A stretch of DNA of 64,000 nt, taken from assembly GCF_900105335.1 (NCBI RefSeq), contig NZ_LT629770.1:1054001-1118000 (forward strand), in the 5' to 3' direction. The notes under the pieces are model-generated. The model was given only the letters and a program-made list of their open reading frames with translations, had not been told where the DNA came from and searched no databases. Numbering within the stretch: position 1 is the first letter of the stretch; every line of letters starts with the position of its first letter. Shown here in pieces: positions 41,585 through 50,494 of this stretch. The translations under genes were made by a program, and so were the position numbers. Origin of the DNA: Microbacterium paraoxydans. GTDB lineage: Bacteria > Actinomycetota > Actinomycetes > Actinomycetales > Microbacteriaceae.

Positions 41585-43222
41585 TCAGTGGTCGACGGCC
41601 TTCTCCGCGCCGAAGCCGGTGAGCGAGCGCACCTCCATCTCGGCCGCCAGCTCGGGAGACTCGCGCCGCGTGCTGGTGACGGTCCCGAGCCAGCCGAGCG
41701 CGAACCCGAGCGGTATGGACACGATGCCCGGGTTGTTCAAGGGCCAGACGGCGATGTCGATCCCCGGGATCATCGACGTCGGCGTGCCGGAGAACACGGG
41801 CGACAGGATGATGAGGATGATCGCCGAACCGAGCCCGCCGTACATGCTCCACACCGCGCCCCGCGTCGTGAACCGGCGCCAGAACAGCGAGTAGAGGATC
41901 GTCGGCAGATTGGCCGATGCCGCGACCGCGAAGGCGAGCGCGACGAGGAACGCGATGTTCTGCCCCTGCGCCCCGATGCCGCCGACGATCGCGAGGATGC
42001 CGATGACGATCACGGTCCGGCGAGCGACCCGCACCTCGCCGTTGGGATCAGCCTCGACCGGCTTCCCCGAGGCGTCCTTGCGCCCCTTCTGGATGACGTT
42101 CGCGTAGATGTCGTGGGCGAACGACGCCGCCGCGGTGATGGTGAGTCCGGCGACGACCGCGAGGATCGTGGCGAACGCCACCGCGGAGATGAACCCGAGG
42201 AGCACCGGACCGCCGAGCTTCAACGCCAGCAGCGGCGCAGCGGAGTTCACTCCCCCGGGTGCCGCGGCGATCACATCGGCCCCGACGAGCGCACCGGCTC
42301 CGTAACCGAGCACCAGCGTGAGCAGGTAGAACCCGCCGATCAGCCAGATCGCCCACACCACCGAACGCCGTGCCTCCTTGGCCGTCGGCACGGTGTAGAA
42401 ACGCATGAGCACGTGCGGCAGACCCGCAGTGCCGAGCACGAGGGCCATGCCCAGCGACAGGAAGTCCCACGGGTTGGCGCCGTACTGCAGACCGGGCGCC
42501 AGGACCGCCTCACCCTTGTCGGAGTTGGCCACCGCTGCCTCCAGGAGGGTGTTCAGGCTGAAGCCGTTGATCGCGAGGACCCAGATGGTCATCGCCAGGG
42601 CACCGCCGATGAGGAGCACCGCCTTGACGATCTGCACCCAGGTGGTGCCCTTCATGCCGCCGATGAGCACGTAGACGATCATGAGGATGCCGACGACGGC
42701 GATGACGACCGACTGCCCGACGCGCCCGTCGATCCCGAGCAGCAGGGACACGAGGCCGCCCGCCCCCGCCATCTGCGCGAGGAGATAGAAGAAGCAGACC
42801 GCGAGCGTGGTGATCGCCGCCGCCATCCGCACCGGGCGCTGCTTCAAGCGGAACGAGAGCACGTCCGCCATCGTGAACTTGCCGGTGTTGCGCATGAGCT
42901 CCGCCACGAGCAGCAGCGCCACCAGCCAGGCGACGAGGAATCCGATGGAGTAGAGGAATCCGTCGTACCCGTTGATCGCGATGGCGCCGCAGATGCCGAG
43001 GAACGACGCGGCGGAGAGATAGTCGCCGGCGATCGCGAATCCGTTCTGGGGCCCGGTGAAGGAACGACCAGCTGCGTAGTAGTCAGCGGCCGTCTTGTTG
43101 TTCCGACTGGCGCGGATGACGATGAACAACGTCACCGCGACGAAGGCGAGGAAGATCGAGATGTTGAACACCGGATTGATGTCGAGTGCCACATCCTCGG
43201 TGGCCGTGCGGATGATGGTCAT
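41585..43222 (-). CDS. actP: Cation/acetate symporter ActP (sodium:solute symporter family)
   Basis: The protein has 545 residues and about 13 membrane helices. The SSS signatures are KTAADYYAAGRSFTGPQNGFAIAGDYLSAASFLGICG near the N-terminus (described by AADYY-AGR and GDYLSAASFLG) and GLPHVLMRFYTVPTAKEARRS. It imports acetate or other short monocarboxylates with a cation. The start ATG at 43222 overlaps the stop of the DUF485 gene (ATGA), the usual yjcH-actP pairing. Confidence 0.92.
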   Translation of the reverse strand: MTIIRTATEDVALDINPVFNISIFLAFVAVTLFIVIRASRNNKTAADYYAAGRSFTGPQNGFAIAGDYLSAASFLGICGAIAINGYDGFLYSIGFLVAWLVALLLVAELMRNTGKFTMADVLSFRLKQRPVRMAAAITTLAVCFFYLLAQMAGAGGLVSLLLGIDGRVGQSVVIAVVGILMIVYVLIGGMKGTTWVQIVKAVLLIGGALAMTIWVLAINGFSLNTLLEAAVANSDKGEAVLAPGLQYGANPWDFLSLGMALVLGTAGLPHVLMRFYTVPTAKEARRSVVWAIWLIGGFYLLTLVLGYGAGALVGADVIAAAPGGVNSAAPLLALKLGGPVLLGFISAVAFATILAVVAGLTITAAASFAHDIYANVIQKGRKDASGKPVEADPNGEVRVARRTVIVIGILAIVGGIGAQGQNIAFLVALAFAVAASANLPTILYSLFWRRFTTRGAVWSMYGGLGSAIILIILSPVFSGTPTSMIPGIDIAVWPLNNPGIVSIPLGFALGWLGTVTSTRRESPELAAEMEVRSLTGFGAEKAVDH

Positions 43223-43566
43223 GCGTCCGCCTGCGCCTTCTCGAGTTCTTCGCGGATCTCCGATGCCAGCGGGTCGAGCTTCCTATTCGCGAATGCGACA
43301 TACGCCATCGTGATGGCGAATGTCGTCACGAACTGTCCGAGCCCGAACAGCAGCCCCACGGTGATATCCCCCCAGACGCGCTGCGCCATGAAATCGCGGG
43401 CGAATGCCGCCAGCAGCACGTAGACGAAATACCACACGAGGAAGAACGCGGCGAGGGGGAAGATGAAAGAGCGCTGCGTCCGTTTCAATCGCAGGAATCG
43501 AGGGGATTGCTCGACGGCGACGTAATCGATCGCACCGTTCTGAGGGGTCGGAACCTGTTCGCTCAT
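43219..43566 (-). CDS. DUF485 membrane protein (YjcH-like partner of ActP)
   Basis: The protein has 115 residues and two helices: RTQRSFIFPLAAFFLVWYFVYVLLAAFA and TVGLLFGLGQFVTTFAITMAYVAFANRK, with DFMAQRVWG between them, which is the DUF485 consensus. The C-terminal tail is charged (LASEIREELEKAQADA). The ATG at 43566 has GGAGGCCCC directly upstream, which decides the start over an upstream in-frame codon. Encoded immediately before actP; probably an accessory subunit. Confidence 0.9.
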   Translation of the reverse strand: MSEQVPTPQNGAIDYVAVEQSPRFLRLKRTQRSFIFPLAAFFLVWYFVYVLLAAFARDFMAQRVWGDITVGLLFGLGQFVTTFAITMAYVAFANRKLDPLASEIREELEKAQADA

Positions 43567-43675
43567 GGGGCCTCCTTGCCACATGTCCGCTGCACGCGCG
43601 GCTGTCGCCGCCCGAGTGGTAGGGTCGACGCTACGAAACGGGGAACGGTGCCGTCACCCCCGAAAGTAGGTATTC
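43567..43675. promoter_or_regulatory. Divergent region between DUF485-actP and LuxR-type regulator
   Basis: One hundred and nine bases hold both promoters. On the plus strand AAAGTAGGTATTC directly precedes the GTG at 43676. No strong dyad was found. The divergent layout suggests that the regulator controls acetate uptake. Confidence 0.4.
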
Positions 43676-44533
43676 GTGAGCTCTCCGATCACCGTCGAAT
43701 CCGAGGCGGAGCTCGTCGCCAACGCGGTGCGCGAGCTCGCGCGGCGCACGCGCTTCCCCGTCGCGTTCGGCGGGCTGATCGAAGAGGGCGTCGTGAGCGT
43801 CACGAGCATCGTCGGTGCCCGCACGCGTGCTCTCGACGGGCTCCGCGTGCGCCCCGAGCGCGGCCTCGGCGGGCGGGCGATGATGGAGCTGCGCCCGCGG
43901 ATGACGAGCGACTACGGCTCCTCCCGCCAGATCACCCACGACTACGACGTCTTCGTGCTCGGCGAAGGCCTGCGGACGCTGCTCGCCCTGCCGATCGTCG
44001 TCCAGGGGCGCCCGCGCGGCGTGCTCTATGCCGGCGCCTGGGCCGAGGAGAGGATCGGCGGCGTGACGACGGCACCGGCGATGCAGGTCGCCCAATCCGT
44101 CGCCGATGAGCTGCGCATCCGGGACGAGGTGCAGCGCCGTCTGCGGGCCGCGTCCCCGTCGCCCGCAACGGTCGCGCCGGCCCAGCGCGAGGAGTTGCGG
44201 GAGAGCTTCGCCGAGCTGCGCAGCATCGCCGCCACCGTGGACGACGCCGGCATCCGCGCGCGGCTGGCGCAGGTCGAGCGCCGACTGCTGACCCTCGCCG
44301 GTGACGACCTCCCGACGACGACCGGTCCCGTCCCCGTCATCCACCTCTCCCCGCGCGAGACCGACGTCCTCGCGTGCGCCGCCCTCGGATCGACGAATGC
44401 GGAGATCGCCGCGCACCTCGGTCTGCGGGAAGGCACCGTCAAGGCCTATCTCGGCACCGCGATGTCGAAATTGGACGCGTCGACGCGGCATGCCGCCGTG
44501 ACCAAAGCACGTCGCGCGGGCCTGCTTCCCTGA
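43676..44533 (+). CDS. GAF-domain LuxR-family transcriptional regulator
   Basis: The protein has 285 residues. Residues about 10-150 form a GAF-like sensor (RPERGLGGRAMMELRPRMTSDY; LALPIVVQGRPRGVLYAG). A helical linker (about 165-215) is followed by a LuxR HTH: LSPRETDVLACAALGSTNAEIAAHLGLREGTVKAYLGTAMSKL, residues about 225-268. The ligand is unknown. The GTG start is 110 bases from the divergent DUF485-actP operon, making that operon its likely target. Confidence 0.87.
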   Translation: MSSPITVESEAELVANAVRELARRTRFPVAFGGLIEEGVVSVTSIVGARTRALDGLRVRPERGLGGRAMMELRPRMTSDYGSSRQITHDYDVFVLGEGLRTLLALPIVVQGRPRGVLYAGAWAEERIGGVTTAPAMQVAQSVADELRIRDEVQRRLRAASPSPATVAPAQREELRESFAELRSIAATVDDAGIRARLAQVERRLLTLAGDDLPTTTGPVPVIHLSPRETDVLACAALGSTNAEIAAHLGLREGTVKAYLGTAMSKLDASTRHAAVTKARRAGLLP

Positions 44534-44622
44534 ATCGGCATTCTCCACGACCGCGTCATACGGGGCCATGAAGGAGCGGCCTTTGTTGTGCGCATTCCCG
44601 CCGCCGCGATAAAGTCGCCGTC

Positions 44623-44985
44623 ATGGCGAGACGAATTGTGCACCAGCTGGTCGACGATATCGACGGCACCGTCCTGGAGGTCGGAGAAGGCGAGACCGTG
44701 CATTTCTCGCTGAACGGCACCTCCTACGAGATCGATCTGAATTCCGCGCACGCCGAGGAATTGCGTCAGGCCCTCGAGCCGTACATCACGGCCGGGCGTC
44801 GGGCGGGATCCGGTGCGTCCACCGGCGGAGGGCGCTCCTCGTCCTCCGCCTCGTCGCGGAAGCGGCCCTCACGCAACCCCGAGGTCGCGGCTATCCGCGC
44901 CTGGGCGAAGGAGAACGGGTACACGCTCTCGGAGCGGGGACGAGTTCCGGCCCCCATCCTCGACGCGTACCGCGCCGCTCATTGA
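44623..44985 (+). CDS. lsr2: Lsr2 nucleoid-associated protein
   Basis: The protein has 120 residues. The N-terminal dimerisation domain starts MARRIVHQLVDDIDG and continues VHFSLNGTSYEIDLN. A Ser/Arg-rich linker follows. The C-terminal DNA-binding domain is AIRAWAKENGYTLSERGRVPAPILDAY, with the RGR minor-groove hook. It silences AT-rich, often foreign DNA (H-NS analogue). TAAAGT at 44610-44615 is seven bases before the ATG. Confidence 0.95.
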   Translation: MARRIVHQLVDDIDGTVLEVGEGETVHFSLNGTSYEIDLNSAHAEELRQALEPYITAGRRAGSGASTGGGRSSSSASSRKRPSRNPEVAAIRAWAKENGYTLSERGRVPAPILDAYRAAH

Positions 44986-44990
44986 TCCGG

Positions 44991-45018
44991 TCCCGCCCCA
45001 CCTCACGGTCGGGCGGGA
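44991..45018. terminator. Hairpin terminator shared by lsr2 and the MarR gene
   Basis: Arms TCCCGCCC (44991-44998) and GGGCGGGA (45011-45018), then TCTTCGTGT on the plus strand. It starts six bases past the lsr2 stop and runs into the 3' end of the convergent MarR gene. Confidence 0.7.
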
Positions 45019-45635
45019 TCTTCGTGTACGCCCTGCGTGGCCCACGGCTCGTCACGCAGGGTGATCTCCTCCGTCATGTCCTGGAGGAACCGGATCACCA
45101 CATCGCGCTCCGCCGCCGACAACCGCGCGGCCGCGTAGAAGCGCTTGGCCTGCTGCCGCCCGACCGTCTCCATCGCGGCGTGCCTGGTCTCCGGAGTGAT
45201 CGTGATCGCGAGGGCTCGTCGGTCGGTGGGATGCGGCGAGCGCCGGATGTGCCCGCCCTTCTCGAGCCGGTCGAGCAGCTTCGTCGTCGCCGCGGTCGAG
45301 ACCCCGAGGTGATGGGCGATCCCGCTGGGGGTCGCCACCAGCGACCGATTCGCGCACACGATCAGATAGTGCAGCGCCCGCATGTCGGTCTCGTTCAGCT
45401 GCATGTACCGGCGCGACGCCTGCGACAGCCGCTGCTCGGCGTCGCGCAATCCGCCGAGCGCCTCCATGACGCGAGCGATCTGCCGCAGATCCTCCGGCGC
45501 GACGCCGGAGCGGTCGATGATCGTGCTGCGCGGATCGCTGGCCTCGACGTCGTAGATCGCGCCATGGGTCAGGTCGTCCGGCCCCGCGGTCGCCGGCGCC
45601 TCGGCGACCGGGGTGGTGCGGGGCTCGGAGTGCAT
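45003..45635 (-). CDS. MarR family regulator, probable carotenoid repressor (CrtR-like)
   Basis: The protein has 210 residues. The winged helix is clear: LNETDMRALHYLI, SGIAHHLGVSTAATTKLLDRLEKGGHIRR, SPHPTDRRALAITITPE. The N-terminal 50 residues are an extra polar segment. It is divergent from the idi-crt operon with 75 bases between them, as is CrtR, a MarR repressor of the C50 carotenoid operon in Corynebacterium that responds to geranylgeranyl diphosphate (known from the literature). TAACAT at 45642-45647 lies six bases before its ATG. Confidence 0.87.
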   Translation of the reverse strand: MHSEPRTTPVAEAPATAGPDDLTHGAIYDVEASDPRSTIIDRSGVAPEDLRQIARVMEALGGLRDAEQRLSQASRRYMQLNETDMRALHYLIVCANRSLVATPSGIAHHLGVSTAATTKLLDRLEKGGHIRRSPHPTDRRALAITITPETRHAAMETVGRQQAKRFYAAARLSAAERDVVIRFLQDMTEEITLRDEPWATQGVHEDPARP

Positions 45636-45710
45636 GCGATCATGTTACACACCAACAGCTTCATGCTAAGTTGATATTTCGCCAGGTTAGCTAAAAGACG
45701 AGAGGGCGCC
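45636..45710. promoter_or_regulatory. Divergent crt/MarR promoter with probable operator
   Basis: A palindrome TTAGCTAA (45687-45694) lies 16 bases before the idi start. GCTAA (45665-45669) and TTAGC (45687-45691) form a wider inverted repeat around TTGATATTT. The minus-strand -10 TAACAT (45642-45647) is at the other end. This is the most AT-rich short stretch in the region and the expected place for MarR binding. An idi RBS GAGAGGG is at 45700-45706. Confidence 0.65.
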
Positions 45711-46232
45711 ATGGACAACGTCACACTCCTCGCCGAAGACGGGACTGCCGTCGGCATCCTGCCGAAGAGCGAAGTCCACACGACCGACACGCCCCTCCAC
45801 CTCGCCTTCTCCTGCTACGTGCAGGATCGAGAGGGACGCCTGCTCGTCACCCGTCGCGCCCTCGGCAAGCGCACGTGGCCAGGTGTCTGGACCAACAGCT
45901 TCTGCGGTCACCCGCAGCCCGGCGAGGACATGATCGAGGCGGTGCGCCGACGCGGCTCCGAGGAACTGGGGGTCCAGGTCAGCGACGTCCGGCTCGCGCT
46001 CCCCGACTACCGCTACCGCGCCGTGGACGCGAGCGGCATCGTGGAGAACGAGATCTGCCCGGTGCACGTCGCCGTGATCGACGGGCAGCCCGCCGCGAAT
46101 CCCGACGAGGTGGCGGAATGGGAATGGGTCGATGTGGACGACCTGCTCGCCGCGGTCATCCGCACCCCCTTCGCCTTCAGCCCCTGGCTCGCGGAGCAGC
46201 TCCCGCTCCTCCGACGACACGGAGAGGTCTGA
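45711..46232 (+). CDS. idi: Isopentenyl-diphosphate delta-isomerase
   Basis: A 173-residue type I (Nudix-fold) IDI. LHLAFSCYVQDREGRLLVTRRAL, then KRTWPGVWTNSFCGHPQPGE contains the catalytic Cys in NSFCGHP. RRGSEELGV is the Nudix-like helix with the metal ligands, and NEICPVHVAVIDG holds the Glu of the active site. It interconverts IPP and DMAPP, priming carotenoid synthesis. First gene of the crt operon; crtE follows after three bases. Confidence 0.95.
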   Translation: MDNVTLLAEDGTAVGILPKSEVHTTDTPLHLAFSCYVQDREGRLLVTRRALGKRTWPGVWTNSFCGHPQPGEDMIEAVRRRGSEELGVQVSDVRLALPDYRYRAVDASGIVENEICPVHVAVIDGQPAANPDEVAEWEWVDVDDLLAAVIRTPFAFSPWLAEQLPLLRRHGEV

Positions 46233-46235
46233 GCC

Positions 46236-47318
46236 ATGGCCGTCACCGTGACAGAGGAAGACCTCGGCACCCGCATCGAGGCGGTGCTGCGACGACGCTT
46301 CGCCGAGCGCACGGTCGCCGCCGAGCACTACGGGGCGGAGTTCGCCGCGCTGTGGCACACGGCGGCAGAGCACGCCCTCGGCGGGAAGCTCCTGCGTCCG
46401 CGCATGCTCATGGACCTGCTGTCCGCACTCACCGCGGCTCCCCTCACGGCGAAGGACACCGCGCGGGCGATCGACGTGGCCGCTCATGTCGAGCTCCTGC
46501 ACTTCGCGTTCCTCCTGCACGACGACGTGATCGACGGCGACCTCACGCGCCGCCGCCGCCCCAACCTCATCGGCTCCCTCGTCTCCCGTCGCCCCGACGC
46601 CGGTGGCGAGGCGGCCCTGCACTGGGGCCGGTCGAGCGCCATCCTCCTCGGAGACCTCCTCCTGTCCAGTGCCGTGCTCGGGTTCGCCCGCGCCGACATC
46701 CCCGCCGCGCGACGGGAGCGGCTCCTCGCCCTCCTCGAGACGACGGTGTTCGAGACCGTCGCTGGCGAGCACTCGGACGTGGCCCTCAGCGACGGCATCA
46801 TCGCGGCCGACCTCCGCACCATCCTCTCCACGAGCGCGTCGAAGACGGCCGCCTATTCGTTCGTCCTCCCCCTCCGCGCGGCGGCCATCCTGTCGGGGGC
46901 GTCGACGGCAGCCGAGGAGCAGCTGACCGAGATCGGCGGCCACCTCGGGCTCGCCTACCAGCTCCAGGACGACCTGCTGTCCGTGTTCGGAGACCCGGAC
47001 GCGCACGGCAAGGACCCCTACTCCGACCTCCGCGAGGGCAAGGAGACCGCGATCATCGCCTACGCGCGGATGACCAGCCACTGGCCCGGCATCGAACTGC
47101 GATTCGGGGCCACCGACCTCAGCATCGACGACGCGGCGGAGATGCGCGACCGCCTCCGCGAGTGCGGTGCGGAGGGCTTCGTCCGCGGACTCGTGGAGGA
47201 GCAGCTGACCGCCGTCTCGACAGTCCTCGCGGAAGCGGAGGAGGCGGGCACGCTCTCCGCCGACGCGGGGCGCGTCGTCCTCGCGCTCGCCGACCGGATC
47301 GAGGGCCGCAGCCGATGA
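46236..47318 (+). CDS. crtE: Geranylgeranyl diphosphate synthase (polyprenyl synthetase)
   Basis: The protein has 360 residues. GGKLLRPRM is the substrate-binding start, first Asp-rich motif LLHDDVIDGDLTRRRRP (DDxxD), second motif YQLQDDLLSVFGDPDAHGKDPYSDL, and a GKE motif follows. It condenses IPP with allylic diphosphates to C20-PP, the precursor for phytoene. The stop codon overlaps the crtB ATG. Confidence 0.93.
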   Translation: MAVTVTEEDLGTRIEAVLRRRFAERTVAAEHYGAEFAALWHTAAEHALGGKLLRPRMLMDLLSALTAAPLTAKDTARAIDVAAHVELLHFAFLLHDDVIDGDLTRRRRPNLIGSLVSRRPDAGGEAALHWGRSSAILLGDLLLSSAVLGFARADIPAARRERLLALLETTVFETVAGEHSDVALSDGIIAADLRTILSTSASKTAAYSFVLPLRAAAILSGASTAAEEQLTEIGGHLGLAYQLQDDLLSVFGDPDAHGKDPYSDLREGKETAIIAYARMTSHWPGIELRFGATDLSIDDAAEMRDRLRECGAEGFVRGLVEEQLTAVSTVLAEAEEAGTLSADAGRVVLALADRIEGRSR

Positions 47319-48223
47319 CCGCGACCCCCGCCGAGCATCGCGACGACGCGGCGCTGCGCCGCTTCAGCCGCACCGCCGAGATCGCGACCTCCGACGTGAT
47401 CCGCACCTATTCGACATCATTCGGCCTGGCCACTCGCCTCCTCGGTCGACGCCACCGTCAGCACGTCCGCAACATCTACGCCATGGTGCGCATCGCCGAC
47501 GAGATCGTCGACGGTGTCGCCGCGGAGGCCGGGCTCGACGCGGGCGCCCAGGCGACCGCCCTGGACTCGTACATCGCGGAGACGCATCGGGCGATGCGGA
47601 CCGGCTACAGCAGCGACCTCATCCTGCACGCGTTCGCGCGGACGGCGCGCGCGTGCGGGATCGGCGAGGAGCTCACGCGGCCGTTCTTCGACTCGATGCG
47701 CGCCGACATCGCCGGTGACTCCGGCTTCACGGCCTACGACGCCGACGCGCACGCCGCCTACGTCTACGGGTCGGCGGAGGTCGTGGGCCTCATGTGCCTG
47801 CGGGTCTTCCTCCGCGACGCCACGCGGACGCCGGCCGAGCTCGACATCCTCGAGCGCGGGGCTCGGCGGCTGGGAGCCGCGTTCCAGAACGTGAACTTCC
47901 TCCGCGATCTGGCCGACGACACCGACCGCCTGCAGCGCGGCTACCTCGGCGGCTCAGCTCGTCTCACCGATGCCGACCGCGACGCCTGGGTCGACACGGT
48001 CCACCGTCAGCTCGCCGACGCGAGAGCAGCGATCCCGCTGCTCCCGAAGGACGCGCGTGCCGCGGTACGCAGCGCCCTCGCCCTCTTCGCCGCCCTGACC
48101 CGGAAGGTCGCGCGGACGCCGGCCGCGGAGCTGTACCGCCGGCGGGTCCGCGTGCCGGATCCGATCAAGGCGCTGCTCGCCGCGCGTGCCGTCGTCGTCA
48201 CGAGCCTGGAGCGGGACCGATGA
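47315..48223 (+). CDS. crtB: Phytoene synthase
   Basis: A 302-residue squalene/phytoene synthase. The first Asp-rich motif is AMVRIADEIVDG, preceded by YSTSFGLATRLL. The second region is YVYGSAEVVGLMC and AFQNVNFLRDLADDTDRLQRGYL, where the usual DxxxD appears as DLADDTD. It joins two GGPP to phytoene. The ATG at 47315 overlaps the crtE stop (ATGA), and crtI overlaps its own stop in the same way, so translation is coupled along the operon. Confidence 0.93.
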   Translation: MTATPAEHRDDAALRRFSRTAEIATSDVIRTYSTSFGLATRLLGRRHRQHVRNIYAMVRIADEIVDGVAAEAGLDAGAQATALDSYIAETHRAMRTGYSSDLILHAFARTARACGIGEELTRPFFDSMRADIAGDSGFTAYDADAHAAYVYGSAEVVGLMCLRVFLRDATRTPAELDILERGARRLGAAFQNVNFLRDLADDTDRLQRGYLGGSARLTDADRDAWVDTVHRQLADARAAIPLLPKDARAAVRSALALFAALTRKVARTPAAELYRRRVRVPDPIKALLAARAVVVTSLERDR

Positions 48224-49812
48224 GCCGCGTCGTCATCATCGGCGCGGGGGTGGCCGGCCTGGCCACGGCCGGGCTGCTCGCACGCGACGGCCACGACGTC
48301 GTGGTGCTGGAGAAGAACGACCGCGTCGGCGGACGGGCGGGCACCATCGAGCGCGATGGCTTCCGATTCGACTCCGGCCCCTCGTGGTACCTCATGCCCG
48401 AGGTGTTCGACCACTACTTCGCGATGATGGGCACGAGCACCGAGGAGCAGCTCGATCTGACCCTGCTCGACCCGGGGTACCGCGTCTTCCGCTCCCCCGA
48501 GTCCGGCGACGCTCCGGTCACGGTGCCCGCCGGACGGGACGCCGTCTCGGCGCTGTTCGAGTCGATGGAACCCGGCTCCGCTGCCGCGCTCGGCACCTAC
48601 CTCGCCTCCGCCCACGATGCCGGGGCGATGGCGAGGAGGTACTTCCTCTACAACCCGTTCACCAGGACCAGGACGCTGGCCGCGCCCGAGGTGGTGCGCG
48701 CGCTCCCTCGGCTCTTCTCGCTGCTCGGCACGCGCCTCCAGGCCTTCGCCGCCCGCCGCTTCCGGAACCCGGTGCTGCGCCAGATCCTGGGCTACCCCGC
48801 GGTCTTCCTCGGCACCGATCCCCGGACGGCCCCGGCGATGTACCACCTGATGAGCGCGCTCGACCTCGACCAGGGCGTGCTGTATCCGCAGGGCGGCTTC
48901 TGGCGCGTCGTCGAACGGTTGGCGGCGCTGGCCCAAGATGCCGGCGCCCGGATCGTCACCGGCGCGGAGGTCACCGGGATCCGCACCCAGGATGCCGACG
49001 GCGCGACCCATGCGACCGGGGTCGGCTGGACGGACCGCGACGGCCACCACCATGTGGAGGACGCGGACATCGTCGTCTCCGGCGCCGATCTGCACCACAC
49101 GGAGACGGCGCTGCTGCCCCCGACGCTGCAGTCCTACCCGGAGTCCTGGTGGGCGCGGCGCACGAGCGGGCCCGGCGGCGTGCTCGTGATGCTCGGCGTC
49201 CGCGGCGCCCTGCCCGAGCTCCCCCATCACTCGCTCTTCTTCACCGACGACTGGGATGCGAACTTCGACGCGATCTTCGGTCGCACCCCTGCCGTCCCCA
49301 GCCCGGCGTCCACCTACGTCTGCCGCCCCAGCGCCACCGATGCCGAGGTCGCGCCGGACGGATACGAGAACCTCTTCGTGCTGGTGCCGGTGCCGGCCGA
49401 CGTCGATCTCGGGCACGGGGGAAGCGACGGCGCCGGCTCCGCGGCTGTCGAGAAGGCCGCGGACGCCGCGATCGACATGATCGAGACGTGGGCGGGGATC
49501 CCCGACCTTCGGGAGCGGATCGTCGTCCGGGAGACCGTGGGGCCTGCCGACTTCCGCGACGACTACCACTCCTGGCGGGGCGGGATGCTCGGGCCCGCGC
49601 ACATCCTCTCGCAGAGTGCCATGTTCCGCGCGCAGAACGCCTCCCGCCGCGTGCAGGGGCTGTACTACGCCGGAGCGACCACTGCCCCCGGTGTGGGCGT
49701 GCCGATGTGCCTCATCAGCGCCGAGATCGTGCTCAAGCGCATCCGGGGCGACCACTCCCCCGGTCCGCTGCCGGAGCCCGCCCCACGGCCGACGAGCGCG
49801 GAGCGGGCATGA
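48220..49812 (+). CDS. crtI: Phytoene desaturase
   Basis: The protein has 530 residues. The FAD-binding opening VVIIGAGVAGLATAGLLARDG leads to VVLEKNDRVGGRAGTIERDGFRFDSGPSWYLMPEVF, the CrtI dinucleotide signature (GAGVAGLA and GGRAG). LYPQGGFWRVVERLAALA and the C-terminal GLYYAGATTAPGVGVPMCLISAEIV also match. It introduces the double bonds that turn phytoene into lycopene. Overlaps both neighbours by four bases. Confidence 0.95.
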   Translation: MSRVVIIGAGVAGLATAGLLARDGHDVVVLEKNDRVGGRAGTIERDGFRFDSGPSWYLMPEVFDHYFAMMGTSTEEQLDLTLLDPGYRVFRSPESGDAPVTVPAGRDAVSALFESMEPGSAAALGTYLASAHDAGAMARRYFLYNPFTRTRTLAAPEVVRALPRLFSLLGTRLQAFAARRFRNPVLRQILGYPAVFLGTDPRTAPAMYHLMSALDLDQGVLYPQGGFWRVVERLAALAQDAGARIVTGAEVTGIRTQDADGATHATGVGWTDRDGHHHVEDADIVVSGADLHHTETALLPPTLQSYPESWWARRTSGPGGVLVMLGVRGALPELPHHSLFFTDDWDANFDAIFGRTPAVPSPASTYVCRPSATDAEVAPDGYENLFVLVPVPADVDLGHGGSDGAGSAAVEKAADAAIDMIETWAGIPDLRERIVVRETVGPADFRDDYHSWRGGMLGPAHILSQSAMFRAQNASRRVQGLYYAGATTAPGVGVPMCLISAEIVLKRIRGDHSPGPLPEPAPRPTSAERA

Positions 49813-50159
49813 TGGGCGCGATCTATCTGGCCGCCCTGCTCGTCTCCCTCGGCTGCATGCTCCTGCTGGACTGGCGGTTCCGCCTGTTCTTCTGGCGCGA
49901 CGCCGTGGCGGCGGCCGTCGTCACCGCCGTCGGCCTCGCCTTCTTCCTCGTCTGGGATGTGGCCGGTATCGCGGCGGGGATCTTCTTCCGCGGCGAGGCG
50001 GCGATCGCCACGGGCATCGTCCTGGCTCCCGAACTCCCTCTCGAAGAGCCGATCTTCCTCGTCTTCCTCGTCGTGTGCACGATGGTGCTCTACGGCGGCG
50101 CGGTGCGCCTCCTGGAGCGCCGCCATGGCACTTCCCAGGCGCAAGGAGCGGCGCGATGA
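49809..50159 (+). CDS. crtYe: C50 carotenoid cyclase subunit CrtYe
   Basis: The protein has 116 residues and three membrane helices. It has the lycopene-cyclase-domain features LDWRFRLFFWRD, FFLVWDVAGIAAGIFFRGE and LPLEEPIFLVFLV, in which the PLEE box is the conserved catalytic-type motif. Two adjacent ATGs (49809, 49812) are possible starts; the first overlaps the crtI stop. It works as a heterodimer with CrtYf to cyclise the ends of the C50 backbone. Confidence 0.92.
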   Translation: MMGAIYLAALLVSLGCMLLLDWRFRLFFWRDAVAAAVVTAVGLAFFLVWDVAGIAAGIFFRGEAAIATGIVLAPELPLEEPIFLVFLVVCTMVLYGGAVRLLERRHGTSQAQGAAR

Positions 50160-50494
50160 CCTACCTGCAGCTGTCCGCCGTGTTCCTCGCCGTCGCCGCC
50201 CTCGCCGCGGTCGCCCTCGGCGTCGCCGCACGCCGTACCCCGCACCTCGGCGCGCTCGCGCTGACAGCCCTCGCCCTCCTCGTGCTGACCGCCGTGTTCG
50301 ACACCGTCATGATCGCCACCGGCCTCTTCCACTACGCGCCCGGCCCGCTCGCCGGCCTGCACATCGGGCTCGCCCCGATCGAGGACTTCGCCTACCCGCT
50401 GGCCGGGGTGCTGCTGCTCCCCGCGCTGTGGACCGCCCTCCGCGGGCGCCGCTCCCGGACGCGCGCCGCCGCCCGGATGGAGGAGCAGGCATGA
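50156..50494 (+). CDS. crtYf: C50 carotenoid cyclase subunit CrtYf
   Basis: The protein has 112 residues and three membrane helices. DTVMIATGLFHYAP and HIGLAPIEDFAYPLAGVLLLPALW are typical of CrtYf-like halves (PIEDFAYP as the conserved box). It starts four bases before the crtYe stop. CrtYe/CrtYf pairs determine ring type (epsilon in decaprenoxanthin, gamma in sarcinaxanthin, beta in C.p.450); ring type cannot be read from sequence alone. Confidence 0.92.
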   Translation: MTYLQLSAVFLAVAALAAVALGVAARRTPHLGALALTALALLVLTAVFDTVMIATGLFHYAPGPLAGLHIGLAPIEDFAYPLAGVLLLPALWTALRGRRSRTRAAARMEEQA

